From Ptychodera flava (taxonomy: Eukaryota > Hemichordata > Enteropneusta > Ptychoderidae), in assembly GCF_041260155.1 (NCBI RefSeq), contig NC_091940.1:33305341-33369340 (forward strand): DNA of 64,000 nt, in the 5' to 3' direction. Under the pieces are notes generated by a model. It made no database searches. It was not told the origin of the DNA and saw only the letters and a program-made list of their open reading frames with translations. Of the stretch, positions 48,301 to 61,800 are shown in pieces; within the stretch, counting starts at the first letter, position 1, and the number at the start of each line of letters is the position of its first letter. A program made the position numbers and the translations under genes.

Positions 48301-51300
48301 CCAATCACCGAATCACTTCAAACCCTTATTTGTATAATACAAGACGTTTAATTCGTGTTAAGCTAGGATAAAATTACAGCCTCGCATTGTCCTGCAGGTC
48401 CTAATTTCATTCTTTCATTCTTTCTTTGCATTGTTCCAGTTCGGCGGTTTGGCATTTCGGACACTTGATGCCACTGACGTTCTCGGAGCGCAGGCAACTG
48501 ACTTTCCAACCGCCGATGAGAGAATGCAGAAACACATCGAAGACCTGAAGAAGCAGCTATCGCACCGTGACAACATCATCTCCAAACTTCAAGATGATCT
48601 CAGAAAGTACCGAGAGGACCACAAGGCCTCGCTGGAAGAAGTATGTGAATTTTTGTTGCTTTAGACAAAAATAATTATGTGTGTGCGAAGGAGTCTGAAC
48701 TAAAATTAGCATTCCATCATAAAAACATCATTATTGTGTTGGATTAAAGGGCCTTTAAAATGGTAAAATGGTAGTCTGCAAATGGTGAATATAGCTTTGC
48801 AATTTATGCTGCACATTAAAGGGCCGGAAATGCTATCTTTTGAGAAAATTTTCGCCATTTTTGTTTTGAATATCAACCATAACTCCTTGCTCTACTCCCC
48901 AAGTACATGTATTCAGCTTGTCAACTCAGCCTGTATGTGTGTAAACTGCATTGTTATTGTTGAAAAGTGAATTGTGGTCCGGACTAGAATTCAAATGTAA
49001 ACAATAACAATGCGTTTTAAACATAAAGACGCTCAGTTGACCGGCTAAATAATAGGTGTTTCTACATTCTTTGGGGAGTAGAATAAAAAGTTGCTATTGA
49101 TATAGAAAATAAAGATAACAAAAAAATCATAAAAATTTGGCATTACTGGCCCTTCAACATCCAGACACGTACTCTACCAAATAGTTGTGTAAACACTACA
49201 AACTATGGCAATACTACAGACTGCAAACACTGGACACAAACATGTTGTATGAACCCTAACGTACTACAAGGATTTGAAGCTCAAACTGCTATATGATATC
49301 ATGTTATTCAAACTATAACAGTCTGCATTCAGGCAGTGTATTTACCAGCATGACAGACAACACTCGCCATAACTAACACATGGAAGTCACAACACAAAAT
49401 ATAACAATATTCAACAGAATGCATGACATTGCAACACCCTTCAGCATGATACATGTACATGAATAGTAAATCAAATACAAACCTCACTCTGATGAAATCT
49501 GTTGTCCATCACTCAGATCGAAAGAAAAGACATGGCGCTTGACTCCATGAAGACGACCCTGTCACAAATCCACGACAGAGAGCAGAGAAACGCCGGGCAG
49601 GTTACCGACAAGGACATCGCCCTCATGAAGGTCAAAACGGAGCTCAGACAAGCTGAACAGAGCAAAAAAGATGTGCTCTTAGAGGTACGATGAACTGCAT
49701 CCATTTAAAATGACACAACATCTCAATTGCGAATTGTTACATTGAGCGCTGATTATGAAAATTCAATTATATCGATGATGTCTGCATCTAATGCTTGATT
49801 TCCTCAATAAACATTATCCATCCATGCAATAATTAGTATTGTTTGAATATGCAAATCAGCTCATAATGAGTCATTGTGAATAGAGAATACCATAAAAACA
49901 CTATCGATTTTACAACTTCAAACTACTAATTTGACCACCCATATAAAATAATTGTTATTCTACTTCACATAATTTAACTTCAACCTCATGAATATTTATA
50001 TAAAAGGGAGAAATTACTGTCATTTTATGTCTTACACTAGGTTGAGTGTTTGCAGTCATTGAATATATTCAGACACTTTTACCTTGCTTTGCATTATTTT
50101 CTTCTAGAATTTGTTCAATATTTATTTTCCTATTGGTGTGTGTTCTTTGGATTGAAAAATACTCATTGTCAGTGGTCTTACGATATTTTTGAATTTTTTT
50201 TATTTTTCCCGGTGTTTTGGTCTTATATTGTAAGAATGTACCGAACAGATAGATTTTTTTATCAAATAATTAGACTTTCCATAGGACAAATGTGTATTTG
50301 ATATGATATGAATAGGTTTGGACCCATGCATTTCCACATGTGTACGGTTAACACTAATATTGTCCATCTTTTTGTTCTCTTTCAGCTGGCTGAAAAGGAT
50401 CGCATTATACAGGGTCTTCAGTCTGATATCACAGATCTTCACAATAGCATTGCAATGAAAGACACAGAGGTGAGTATTCCTATTATCTGTCAGAACTTAA
50501 TATTTGAAATGTAGTCGAGAAGACAGCAAGAGTCAAACAATCACAGTGTGAAATTTGAGTCCATACTTTTCTTTTGCTTGACTTGCGTCAGCAAATTTTT
50601 CTAGTCGAGTTAAGGCTTGGATAATTTTTATGCATAATGTGATATTGAAAGTAGTTTTCATAATTTTCTTAAAATTCTTTTAGCTATAAATGTGGAGGGA
50701 ACATTCAAATTATCTGATCACAAAGTACAAATAATGATTTTCATCAATTCAGCAATCTTCTCAGTAGTTTTATGTGACCATCAATGTCAACTTGCCTTTC
50801 CAGTGTGGATGTGTTTCAAAGTTTTGAGCGATGTTTTCAGCTTCTCCAAAAATGACAAAAATAGTGTAAAAACATATAGTGATTTGTTCACATCAAAGTT
50901 TTACAATAAATTTGATGCCTGTTCTATACAGTCTGTGGAACCGGTTCAAACTTATCGCCAAGGAAGCAAAATAATCATGAATATTGCACCTGATTTCCAT
51001 ACAATATTGAAACTCAGTACAACTTATGAATATGCCCTCCATTCTCCTGGAAGGTATAGCTTTGTCTGACATTTTTTGCGACATGGCACATGACCATGTG
51101 TGTTTAAATAGGTTGTCCTAACTGGAGAACCTTAAATTAGTAATTACTGGTTTTCAAATGTGTAATAAATATCAGAAAGAAAAATATAAAGGCAGTGAAT
51201 AATATGAGTGTATCGAAATTTTGGTGCAGACTTTTGTACTCTTAAAGAATGGTGCTACTGTTATCTTGTATGTTTGCTATGTCTTGAAATGTTCACATAG

Positions 51301-54300
51301 TTGTTGAAATTGCAGTTACGAATTTTCATTCAGGCTTTTGTTTTGTCTGTCCATCTTTGTACCAACTGTGCAACCTTTTGTCCACACTTCATATTTTTAG
51401 CAGTCGATATGAAACAAGCAAACAGATACAGATTGTTATGGGCGCAGCTGTGTCAGAGATTAGTGCCCCGATTGTAACTCGTGCAAACTAGTGTGGACCA
51501 TAGAAATTGCATGACCTGTATCTAGCCCAGAATTTCTGTTTGAATGTATTTTTATGCATGGTCGCTTGTAAATCATATTGCTGTCACAGAAGAATGTCTA
51601 AAAGTATCTGATGAACTGAAGAAGTGAACATAAATTTGTGAATGTAAATAGGTGACCCATGCAATTTTCAATGAAAATGTGTTGAAAAAATGCAGATATT
51701 GAATGAAATTGTAACCATGAATTTTGACAGCCATTTGATAATTTCAAAATTACTGTTGCGTATATGCACAAAACTAGTTTAAGGTTTCTTAACTTTTTTA
51801 TTCAAGTGAAGAATTTCTTAAAACTTCCAGCGGTCAGCCTTTTACAGTTATGTGTAATATATGTTAAATTTTTCTGAGTCCAATAGAACACTGTAGAGTA
51901 AGTCACTCAGTGTATTTAGGGCAGAGTATTTCCGTCTGTTTCGTCTTCACCAAAATTAAAGGGATACCATCGTCGGAACTGCACTCAAAGGTCGTATGGG
52001 ACCCATATGACCAATGTAAACACTGTATCCAAGGTACGATGGTGATTGATGAAAGTTAAAACATGTCTGTCATAATCTACATTGTATAATTTAAATGTTG
52101 CAGCTATGATGATGAGGTGCGTCTAGATATTGTGCACGAAATACATTGTTTGTAAACAAGAAACTTGCACAGGCACAGTTCCGATGACTGCTTCTCTTTA
52201 ATGGGAGGGATCCTTGGAATTAAGCCAGTGTGACTTTTGTATTTACAACGTATTTCATGCACTATATCTAAATGCATTATGTCAATGTAGCTGCAGCATT
52301 TAAATATTATGATGTACAGTATGACAAACATGTTTTGACTTTCATCAATCACCAGCATACCTGTATATTACGGTCAATACAGTGTTGACATCGGTCGTGT
52401 TGGTCCCATGTAAACTTTACCGTACTAGTAAGCATAGTTCGGATGACACCCGCTCCTTTTAAACCAGTGACAATTATCATTAGTATGAGATATCAACTAA
52501 TGGAGTGTGAAGTTTTGAAATGAATTCTCAAATTACACCTCATTACTCAATTTCCGTACAGTCAGTTCTTTCAGTCTGTTGAGTTTCCAGTTCTGAGTGA
52601 GTGTCACATTTTACAGTGAATACAGTAAAACCTAACATGCTGGAGACCTCTCTGATCAGAACACCTGTCCTGAATAACCCTTTCACTACCACAGTATGGT
52701 ATAACCCTGTTGTTTTCTATGGTTAAGATAGACCTCTACACTAGGCAATGGGTGTGATAGGGTATAAAGTTTCAAAAAAATGACAAAATATATTTAAAAA
52801 GGACAACCATGTACTGGCACTCAATGTCCATATAGATAAGGGGGATAAGTGTCACACACATTCTTGATCTACTTAATGACTTGGTTTTCCGTCTGTTCAG
52901 TAAGAGTAGCTGTGTGTACATTAGCATTATACATTCTGATAGATGCCAGCAATTTTGTTGTATTTTCATTTTATGTTCAGTGTGTTATTGGCTGCTGAAG
53001 GCATATTTTGTCGACCACTGTTTCACTTTATTGCGACATGTTGTACAACTATATCTGACCGTCTACACACAGACAAACATGACGAAAATAAAATCCCAAG
53101 GCAGTGACTTAGTCCCATCAGAAGAGCAATTTAACCAAAATTCACCAAAAGGTGATATTTAAATTGGCTTCTATATTCTGTGTTAACTCTAAGGGTAAAA
53201 ATAAGATTTTCACTAAAGAAATATGTCAAAGAATCTCAGACCCACAGTTTACATGTACCTCAGGTACTGTTTTTATGTTAGTAAGAAAGTCCCCTATAAA
53301 CAGTGTTCAACATTGTCTTGCTTGACATTAAAAGTGATAATTGTCATGTCAGCCACACATACGTGTAAACAGCTGTTATTCACAGCCGATACCTGTGCAT
53401 ACTGTCTCCCTGTTTAAGATGGGTTTTTTTTCATTTTTTTCCAAACCTTGCAGAATAGCAGCCACTTGCAGACTATTCAACTCTTGAAAGACAAACAAAA
53501 CCAATCATCCTTAGAGGTAAGCAAATATTGAATACTTTGGTGGAAATTATGATTAGAAAAAATTGGAAGTGCTTTTAGACTCTTTATTAATTTTGCCTCT
53601 GGGTATTTTATTAGTAGGCCCATGGGAATATGTGAAGTTACAAAATGCTTTACTATCAACAACACTGGTCATGTATCCATGAACAAAGCTACAACTCGAC
53701 CAAAATTGGGAAGTGGTCTGAATACCTGAGCATGTGCTTGTTTCACATTTCTTCATATGCTTTTGCTCTTGATTTTCAGCAACTTTTTTTAAAAGCAGAT
53801 GCTGAGGTATAAATGTTTATTTCCAGTCCTTAAAAACTCTCCGTGCATTAATTACCATACTACGGATGTAAGAATTGAAGCCATGACACAGAAACAAATG
53901 ATGAATAAATATGACACATACAGTTAGAGAATTTGTATTGTAGTCTGTGTTGACAATGCTGATTTCTGAGAAATTGATGTCGGAACTGATTTTTCTTATA
54001 TTGCGATCTGTTCTAACAATTACTAAAATATGATCCCAAAATGTTGAATACAAACAAATTTCAAAGAAGTGAGTCTGTCCAAAAGAACAAGTTTATTGAT
54101 ATTTTAATTTTATATTTTGCACGAATAAATGAAATTCAGTCATCCTTCTTGTGAAAGTGATAAACCAATTTGAGCTAGTCTTGCAGAAGCATTAATTAGT
54201 AAAAACATAATTTTTCTTTTGATTTTTGGTACACTGATATAGTTTTTTTAAATGAAACCTTTTGCTTTCATTCATTATTGATATCTGCGTGACATTTGAC

Positions 54301-55631
54301 TGTGTGTCGTTTCAATTCAGACAAAATAAGAACCTTTTCTATGCCATGCGGATTGTCATGGCAACCGCGTCAAGTCCAATGCATTCCGTGTCATTGTATC
54401 AGGCATATCATTTTACTCCAGAGCCAAGGCTAAAGTTTATGTCAATGGCTCTGTCATTAGGCTGCTCTGCCACCTTGAGATCTCATCTTCAGAATTAGTG
54501 CGTATCATCGGTGACTTGTCGTGTCAGAAACGTGAGCATACTGAGAAAAGTAAAGTCAAGAGATGACCTTTTGTTGGCTAATGTGCAGTGTTTCCCTTCC
54601 AAGCACGCTGCACATCAGCAGGCTTTTGTCATCGTGAACACTTCAGAGGTAGAAGTGTTCTGAAAGCACTTGTCACGACAACTCTATCTGGGAATATTCT
54701 CTCTGAATATGGATTTGGATCTGATATTTAGACAGCACAGAAAAGGCGAATTGAAATTTAAAAAAATACATCCTTTCCCAAATGCATAATTTTTAAACAT
54801 TTGAATGACAGATGCTTTGTATGCATAAACAAATACCGCTTTTCATCTTCAAATTTTGTAATGTAACACTTGAGCCCTCAGCAGCTTGCTACAGTTCAAC
54901 AGGTCCGTTTATAATTCGGTTGATTGAACTGACTAGGCCAGTTAATCAACTGTTATTATACAAGAGATTATGTGACCTCTCCTGACCTTTGACATCAGAA
55001 AATACATACACCAATATGGCTGTTCACGGAGGCATTTTCAAACAGACTTAGTGGGAGTGATAATAACAGTAATTGAATTTTTAAATTTTAATGGCAGAAC
55101 AATTATTATTTTGTTTTCATGAGCATGTGAATTTTTTTTATTTGATTTCTATCACTCCATGCATGTGTTGCATATCCTCCCCCTACCCTCCCCCACCATC
55201 CTCTCTGCATGTCTCATGTGTGTGTTCCCCTCATCAATAGCTTGCCAAAAAGGAAGACAGCATTAAGCAGTTACAGGGAGAAGTAAGCAGTGCCAAGGAA
55301 CAACATAGACAAGTATCTCATGATGTAAGTGGTGATGGATGATCAAGTCAATTATCTCGATAAAATTTTAATCCAATGCTCAAATTTTTTTCAACTTGTA
55401 GGAAGTAGGAAATTTGCTTTGCATTCATACCTTATATACCCTGCAACATTCATTATTTCATTCAATTGCTTTTTTATATTGCTTCTCTTTTGTATAAATT
55501 AGACAGTAATATAAAAATCAAATTACATTTTTAAACTTGTATGTATGTACCGGTATATGTATGTGTATGTATATATGTGTATGTGTATGTATGTTTTTAT
55601 TTGTATGTGTGTTTATATTACACACACACGC

Positions 55632-55662
<31 letters not shown>

Positions 55663-55751
55663 CAGACACAGACCCATATATATATGTATATATATATATA
55701 TCTATATCTATCTGTCTATCTATCTATCTATCTATATCTATCTATCTATCT

Positions 55752-55815
<64 letters not shown>

Positions 55816-58800
55816 CACACATGTACTCTACCTACACACCTACCTATCTAGCTACCTACATGTACACATCTACCTATACACCAACCTACATGTGGTGACA
55901 CCCATCTACCTATCTACACTGATATAGACACAAACAAACACACACATACAGTATATAAACACAGATGTAAAGATAAATATACTTGTAAATATGTAAATTT
56001 GAAGATAAGAAATAATTTTCACTGCTAATTATTAATTTCATAAAAATAAGAAATGTACATCAGTCACATTGGAGAGTAATTGGTGTTGATGTTAATTGGC
56101 AACTGGGCGGTATCATAGTCAAGTAGTTTTGTAGCTTTCATTGTGCACCATGCATGAATTTATGCCTCACATCCTCTTGTTATGACCACATTCCTCAATT
56201 TTATTTTTGGTAATGGGATTAAATCAGCATTGCAGCAAGCAAAGACATAACATTTGTACTCCGCCCTCCAGCAAATGTTGGTTATTCTAGACTAACATGT
56301 TAGTAACATGCTACATCTATATTGCAAAGGGTCATTCTGGTCTATTGTGACAACTCAGCTCTATGACACTGAGCATTGACTGTCTTGTACATTGTACATC
56401 TCTGCATCGGGAAATTCAAAAATGGAGTCTTCATGCAGAACGGAAAACTTATACTTCCTCTGTTGTAACAGACAGCAGATAGTGGTTGTGTTGTCAGTAT
56501 TGAACTTTATCACAAGCAAAAATTATTTGCTAAAGTTGCAAAGAAATTGAAGAATAAAAGCAATTGATTTCTTAGGAAGAAACGTCACAACATGTCATTC
56601 TTGTCAGCAGAAGACCAACCACTTTAAGCGACTGCTTTACTAGCAGTGTTACACTTCCCTGTTCGTTTGACTTTTGCCAGCGTCATTACAAACACGCCGA
56701 CGGCAACATGGCCTTTTCAAAAATAGAAATTCAAAGACTTGTAGATGGATAAGCTTTGACAAATTTCCTGCCGCAAGAAATGTTCCGTCGAAGTAATGGA
56801 TGTGATGGGGCAATTGCTGTATGAATAATTTATGTCAGTGATGTCAGTGCTATTTTAGCGTATCTGCCGGCAGGCCCCTCTGGACAGGAATTGAAGAAGG
56901 AAGAGCTTACTATATAGAATTGAACCAACCGTGATTTGTATTGCATGACGTATATATCCATATGAAGCCTTATCTGTTCCAGGGTAAATGAAAGAAAATT
57001 GATGTGCATATTAGGTCTGAACGTGAGGGATTTTTATTTAAACAGATCAATAATTTGCAGAAAGTCTTTACATTTTCCTTTGTGTTTTTTTATTTGCCAG
57101 TTGTTATGTTTTGGAGCAATGGGTGCATGAGTACACGTTAATCTCAACCGTCAGTGTTGCCAATTATGCATATGCTCTATTTCAACTATACACACTGTCA
57201 GATCCAGTAAGGCTGGTTCTGTTGTGAGATGTTTGGCATGGTGAGAATGAGCCTTGCCAATCACACTTCATTGGAAAACAAGTTTCCAGTCGCTGCCGTT
57301 TTATTGCGTTACGTTTCTAGCTGACGTGAAGTAAATGTGAAACGGATTGTAATTACTGGATAGAAATTCTGCACTGCATTATTGAAGTTCATTAAATTAA
57401 CAGATTTATGGTTGTGATTATCTTGGTGAACCATGGCCGTGACATGAAAGGATATCAATGTGTCTTCGAATGGTTGTTTGTCCTGTTTGTAACTTTCAAC
57501 AAGCGCCCTCACTGGTTGTCACTGGATATGTTATCTGTAATGTAGCAAGCCAACAACCACAAGAAGTCTGCTGAATTTTGGCAGTGAGCAAGACAATTTC
57601 AAGCTTATGCCAAAAGACAGCATATATCAAATCTGCTGTCTTTTCTGTGTCGGACCATGACTCAGTGAGCTGACGATGTTTGTGTTCGTGCTTGTTTTCT
57701 TCAGGTATCACACTATGAAAGGAGGATTAAAACACTTGAAAGTGAACTCAAACAATCTCAGGAACACCGACGGAAAACTGTTGATGAGGTATGGAAACTC
57801 TTTCTGTCACATGAATTTAGATTTTTTTCAGTGCTTTGCCTTCTAGCAGTTTTAAGTATTATTTGAAATTGAAATATCAAATTTTTTATCATCACATTTA
57901 TTGCATCTGGATGTATTGTCATATCCTGAAGCTATGTACATTTAAATTGGCCCACTATGAATTTATCATAATATATGTAGCAATAAATTACAGGATTTCA
58001 TCTCATTTGTTGCATCCACAATCTTGTAGACACAATCCTAAAATTGCTTGATATCAGCAACTATGCAAGGAAGCATCTGTAATGTTTATGATATTATCAG
58101 CCCTATTCATCTTCTATAGGGTTTTGCAAATAAACACATAAAGTTATTTTAGAATGCCTGTATTTATCAGAAATTGATAAGAATTATGTTCTTTTACCAT
58201 TTCTGAGTATATTATTTGTCAAAAACTTTTTAATTTCGAGTCTTTCCAAACGTACATGTACATGTATGCCAGATATTGTATACTCCACTTTCTGGAAGTT
58301 GTGTTTTTCTATGGCGACCATAACAAACCACGTCCAATGAATATGGTGCCATTTCAGATTGGTAACCTCCAGGCTAGACTCAGAGAAAGCCAGATTTCAA
58401 CTCAGGACCACCACGAAGTGCTTCGGTCAGAACTTGGCAGGCGAGACGACACCATCCAGAAATATAGAAATGAAATACTCACTCTCCAAGAAAAATATGA
58501 TGCCAGTATTCAACAGGTAAACAAAAATAAACACTTCATAAAACCGATCTGGAAAGATGACTTCCCTGTGTCATGGGCAAGAGTCACTGATATATGATGA
58601 AATTTGTGTTTTGTATCCATCTTGGCTGTTAGGTAGATCTAGGAATTATGTCCGTGGCTAATCTGTAGGCTCCTTGGTACAGTAAAAGCAGTTTCTTCTA
58701 AACATAAAATGCATTTTTGAACTTTCTGATGTTGACCGTTGATCTGAAAGTATCAATATGAATGTATTCTGTATATTTCTCCTTACACCCTCATCAGTTG

Positions 58801-61800
58801 TTTAAATGACCACTTGACTTTAAGAGGGTTTGCCATTGCTTTTACTCACTGCTCCCAATCCTCAGGGTTTGCTCAATGAAACTTTCAATCATTCTCTCAC
58901 CACTGTAAAGAATAAAAATCAGGGGTCACCGTGTAAAGGTGGGTATAAGAGAAATAAATTACTTGACATTTTCTGATAATAATGGTGGCGATCCCTTTGT
59001 TAACTCTATGGGGAAAAATAAAATGTTTTGATTTTGAAAACGCTATAACGATAGTGAAAATTTTTCTTACTCCAAGAGTTCTAAAATGAGCCCTCACAAG
59101 TGGTAGATCAGGAAAGAATTGTAAAAATTTGAGAGTCCGAATATTTGTTCCAGAGGCGCATTCTGTCCTAAGAGAGTACATGGATGTACCAAGGAATAAC
59201 AAACTAGACTGCAGGACCACTGGACTTGTTGTATTGCTAATGCAAGTCAAGGGACTGCTAAATGCAAAATGCATTTTCCCACCCTTGTATGGCAATTATG
59301 TGTGATGTTGAAGTGCACCATAAGATATCAACTCTTTATATAATGCCATTGAAGTTCAGTTGAGAAACGTAGACTGGCAAAATAGTATTGTGAAGGTAAA
59401 CAAAGCGACTCAGAAATCCTTTTATTAACTTGTAGCCCCATATGGTAAGAATATTATGGACAATTGTTACAGTAAAGCATCAAAGCTGAGATGCAAAAGT
59501 CAGCAGAACTGCCCATTTCATGACTTTTTGCAGCACAAAAGCATCCGTCTAGGCTTTTCTAAGAAGTGCGACATGCAGCTCTGTCATTTGATCCATGATA
59601 AATACCCTGGACAGAGATTAATGTGGTATAAAATTCTAAGATGCCAGCGTTTTCAAGTTAAGGACGGAGGTCAAAGTTCATGAGTTGTTTCACGCTGGCG
59701 TCACAGTGAAATACCATAGCAACAAGAGTTAAAGCCACAGTGCAGTAGAAGGGCATGCGTTGCACTGTGCTGTCAGTGCTAGGAAAGGTTTGGTTCTGCC
59801 AGACATTCATAGTATTCCATGCTCTCTTCTCTAATCTGAAATGAATTCTTTCCCACAGCTTGAAAGACAGGATCAGCAGATCCACACCTTAGAAGACAAG
59901 ATCAAGGGCAGTAAGGAAGAGGTAAGGTGTTGGTTTAAAGTGTAGTTTACATGTTACCATGACAGCAGACACTCTATCAGTGGACCTTCAGGCAGTATGT
60001 CCTTACTGAAAGAAATATCTAGCAATCATTTCATGTATTTGTTTTGAAATCTGGTAAGAAAGATACACGTTCATCATGACATATAATTTGTACGTTTGCC
60101 CTTTTTATTTTAAATTGATACTTGGCTGTTTCACAAACGGCCAGAGCATAACTGAACTGAAAGTCTTCCAATTTCACAGGATTACATCATTTGAAGATGT
60201 TTCATTGTAGTATTTAGAGGAGAGAAATTTATATTTCTTCAAATTTCTTTCCAAGAATATAAATTTCGCCCCTTTTGAAATGCACATTTATGTCAACCTC
60301 ATTTCCTTTTAACAAAATGTGTATTACGCAGTCGTTTAATTTCAGCAGTCATATTAATGTCCTTGAGAAATGCTTTCTTCCCTTACTAATTATTCCATGG
60401 TCTATTGCTTCCATACTTTTATCACATTTTTCAAGTCGATGTAAAATGGCAACACTGTTGTTAAATGTGCCATACCATCAGAAAATTATAAGACATTATG
60501 TAAAATCTTCACAACAGAAGAATGCCAGGACTCGGTGATTTTTCAATTAGATTTGATCTGGTACAAAGATTCTTGGTGAATTTTTATTTGAATTATGGGT
60601 ATAGTTTGCTTTTAGACCCCAATATCTTGGGATAGTTAAGTTTCTCCATTTTAAAGTTGAGGGTATGTTGGAAAACAAAAGGGAAATACAATTTTTTTTT
60701 CAGGAGTTAATTCTTTTGTTGGTTAGTCATACATCTTTGTTGTGCATAATTGCCCTGTGTTTATAACAGATAAAGGCATGGTTTGCTGCCAGCGTTATCA
60801 TAGTCTGCTTTTGTAACTACTGTATTGATACTCATACATGTTAAGGATTGTTGGTTTCTTAATGGTTAGATTTGGTTTAGATTGACAACTGTACATGCAG
60901 TCACTCAAAAATTAAAGCACTTATGTGCTTTTGATGAGACATTCTTTCTGAAAAATTGTTCAGTGAACCATATTAAACAAACATTACTTCATTGTAGTGT
61001 ATAAACTTTACTGTGTTAAAATTGATTGTCTTTACTCCTGTTTTGTGCATTTCATCTCTGCTCTGGTGCACACAATGGACCTTTCATGATTCTTGATCCA
61101 TTCCTAATCCCGACATAAATCCACGACTTGATCCGTTTCCATAGGCACACAAGCATGAGGCCTCAGCCCAGCAGCTCGACGACGACCTGAAATCCCTGCG
61201 CCAGCAGTTCAATAGCACCAGGGAACAGCTTTCAGTGTCGGAGCGCACCAATGCTCAGCTGCAGAACGAAGTACTAACATCCAGGAACAAATACGGAGAA
61301 GCGACCGGTCAGGTGGAAAAACTGACGGAAAGTCTGAATAAGTTGCAGGCTGCCTCCAAAGAAACAAGAGATGCTTTAGCACAAGAGGTCAGTTTGCTGC
61401 ATTTCCCAACCCTTTCACCCCTCCATATTTGGTATAATGGTACAATCCTGGGGCTATATAGGACTACTGTATGAAGCAATAAAGTTCAGGGATTAAAGTA
61501 CTCAAGGGATGAAACTAAAGAGTCATGGTAAAAAAGATAATTTTGAACTTTAAAGGGGCAAAGTTGCTCTCTTTTGATCTTTTTTTGCACTGATGACCAT
61601 CTTTACCAAATCTACCAGTGTTACCAGCCATGGCATCGGCAATTCAAAAATCAATTCAAAAATCTGCAGTCCATGTCATAATTATTTGCAGACACGCCAT
61701 GATCTTTGCTCTTGCTTGTTAATAGGTTAATATCTCACAAGAGAAGGTGAATAATTTTTGATATCTTTTTTCTTCTTTCCATTCAAAGCTGTCATAAATT

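Noticed and set aside
55537-55927. Three Tyr/Ile/Thr-rich open frames
   Set aside because: They are translations of the compound TATG/CAGA/TATC/TA microsatellite.
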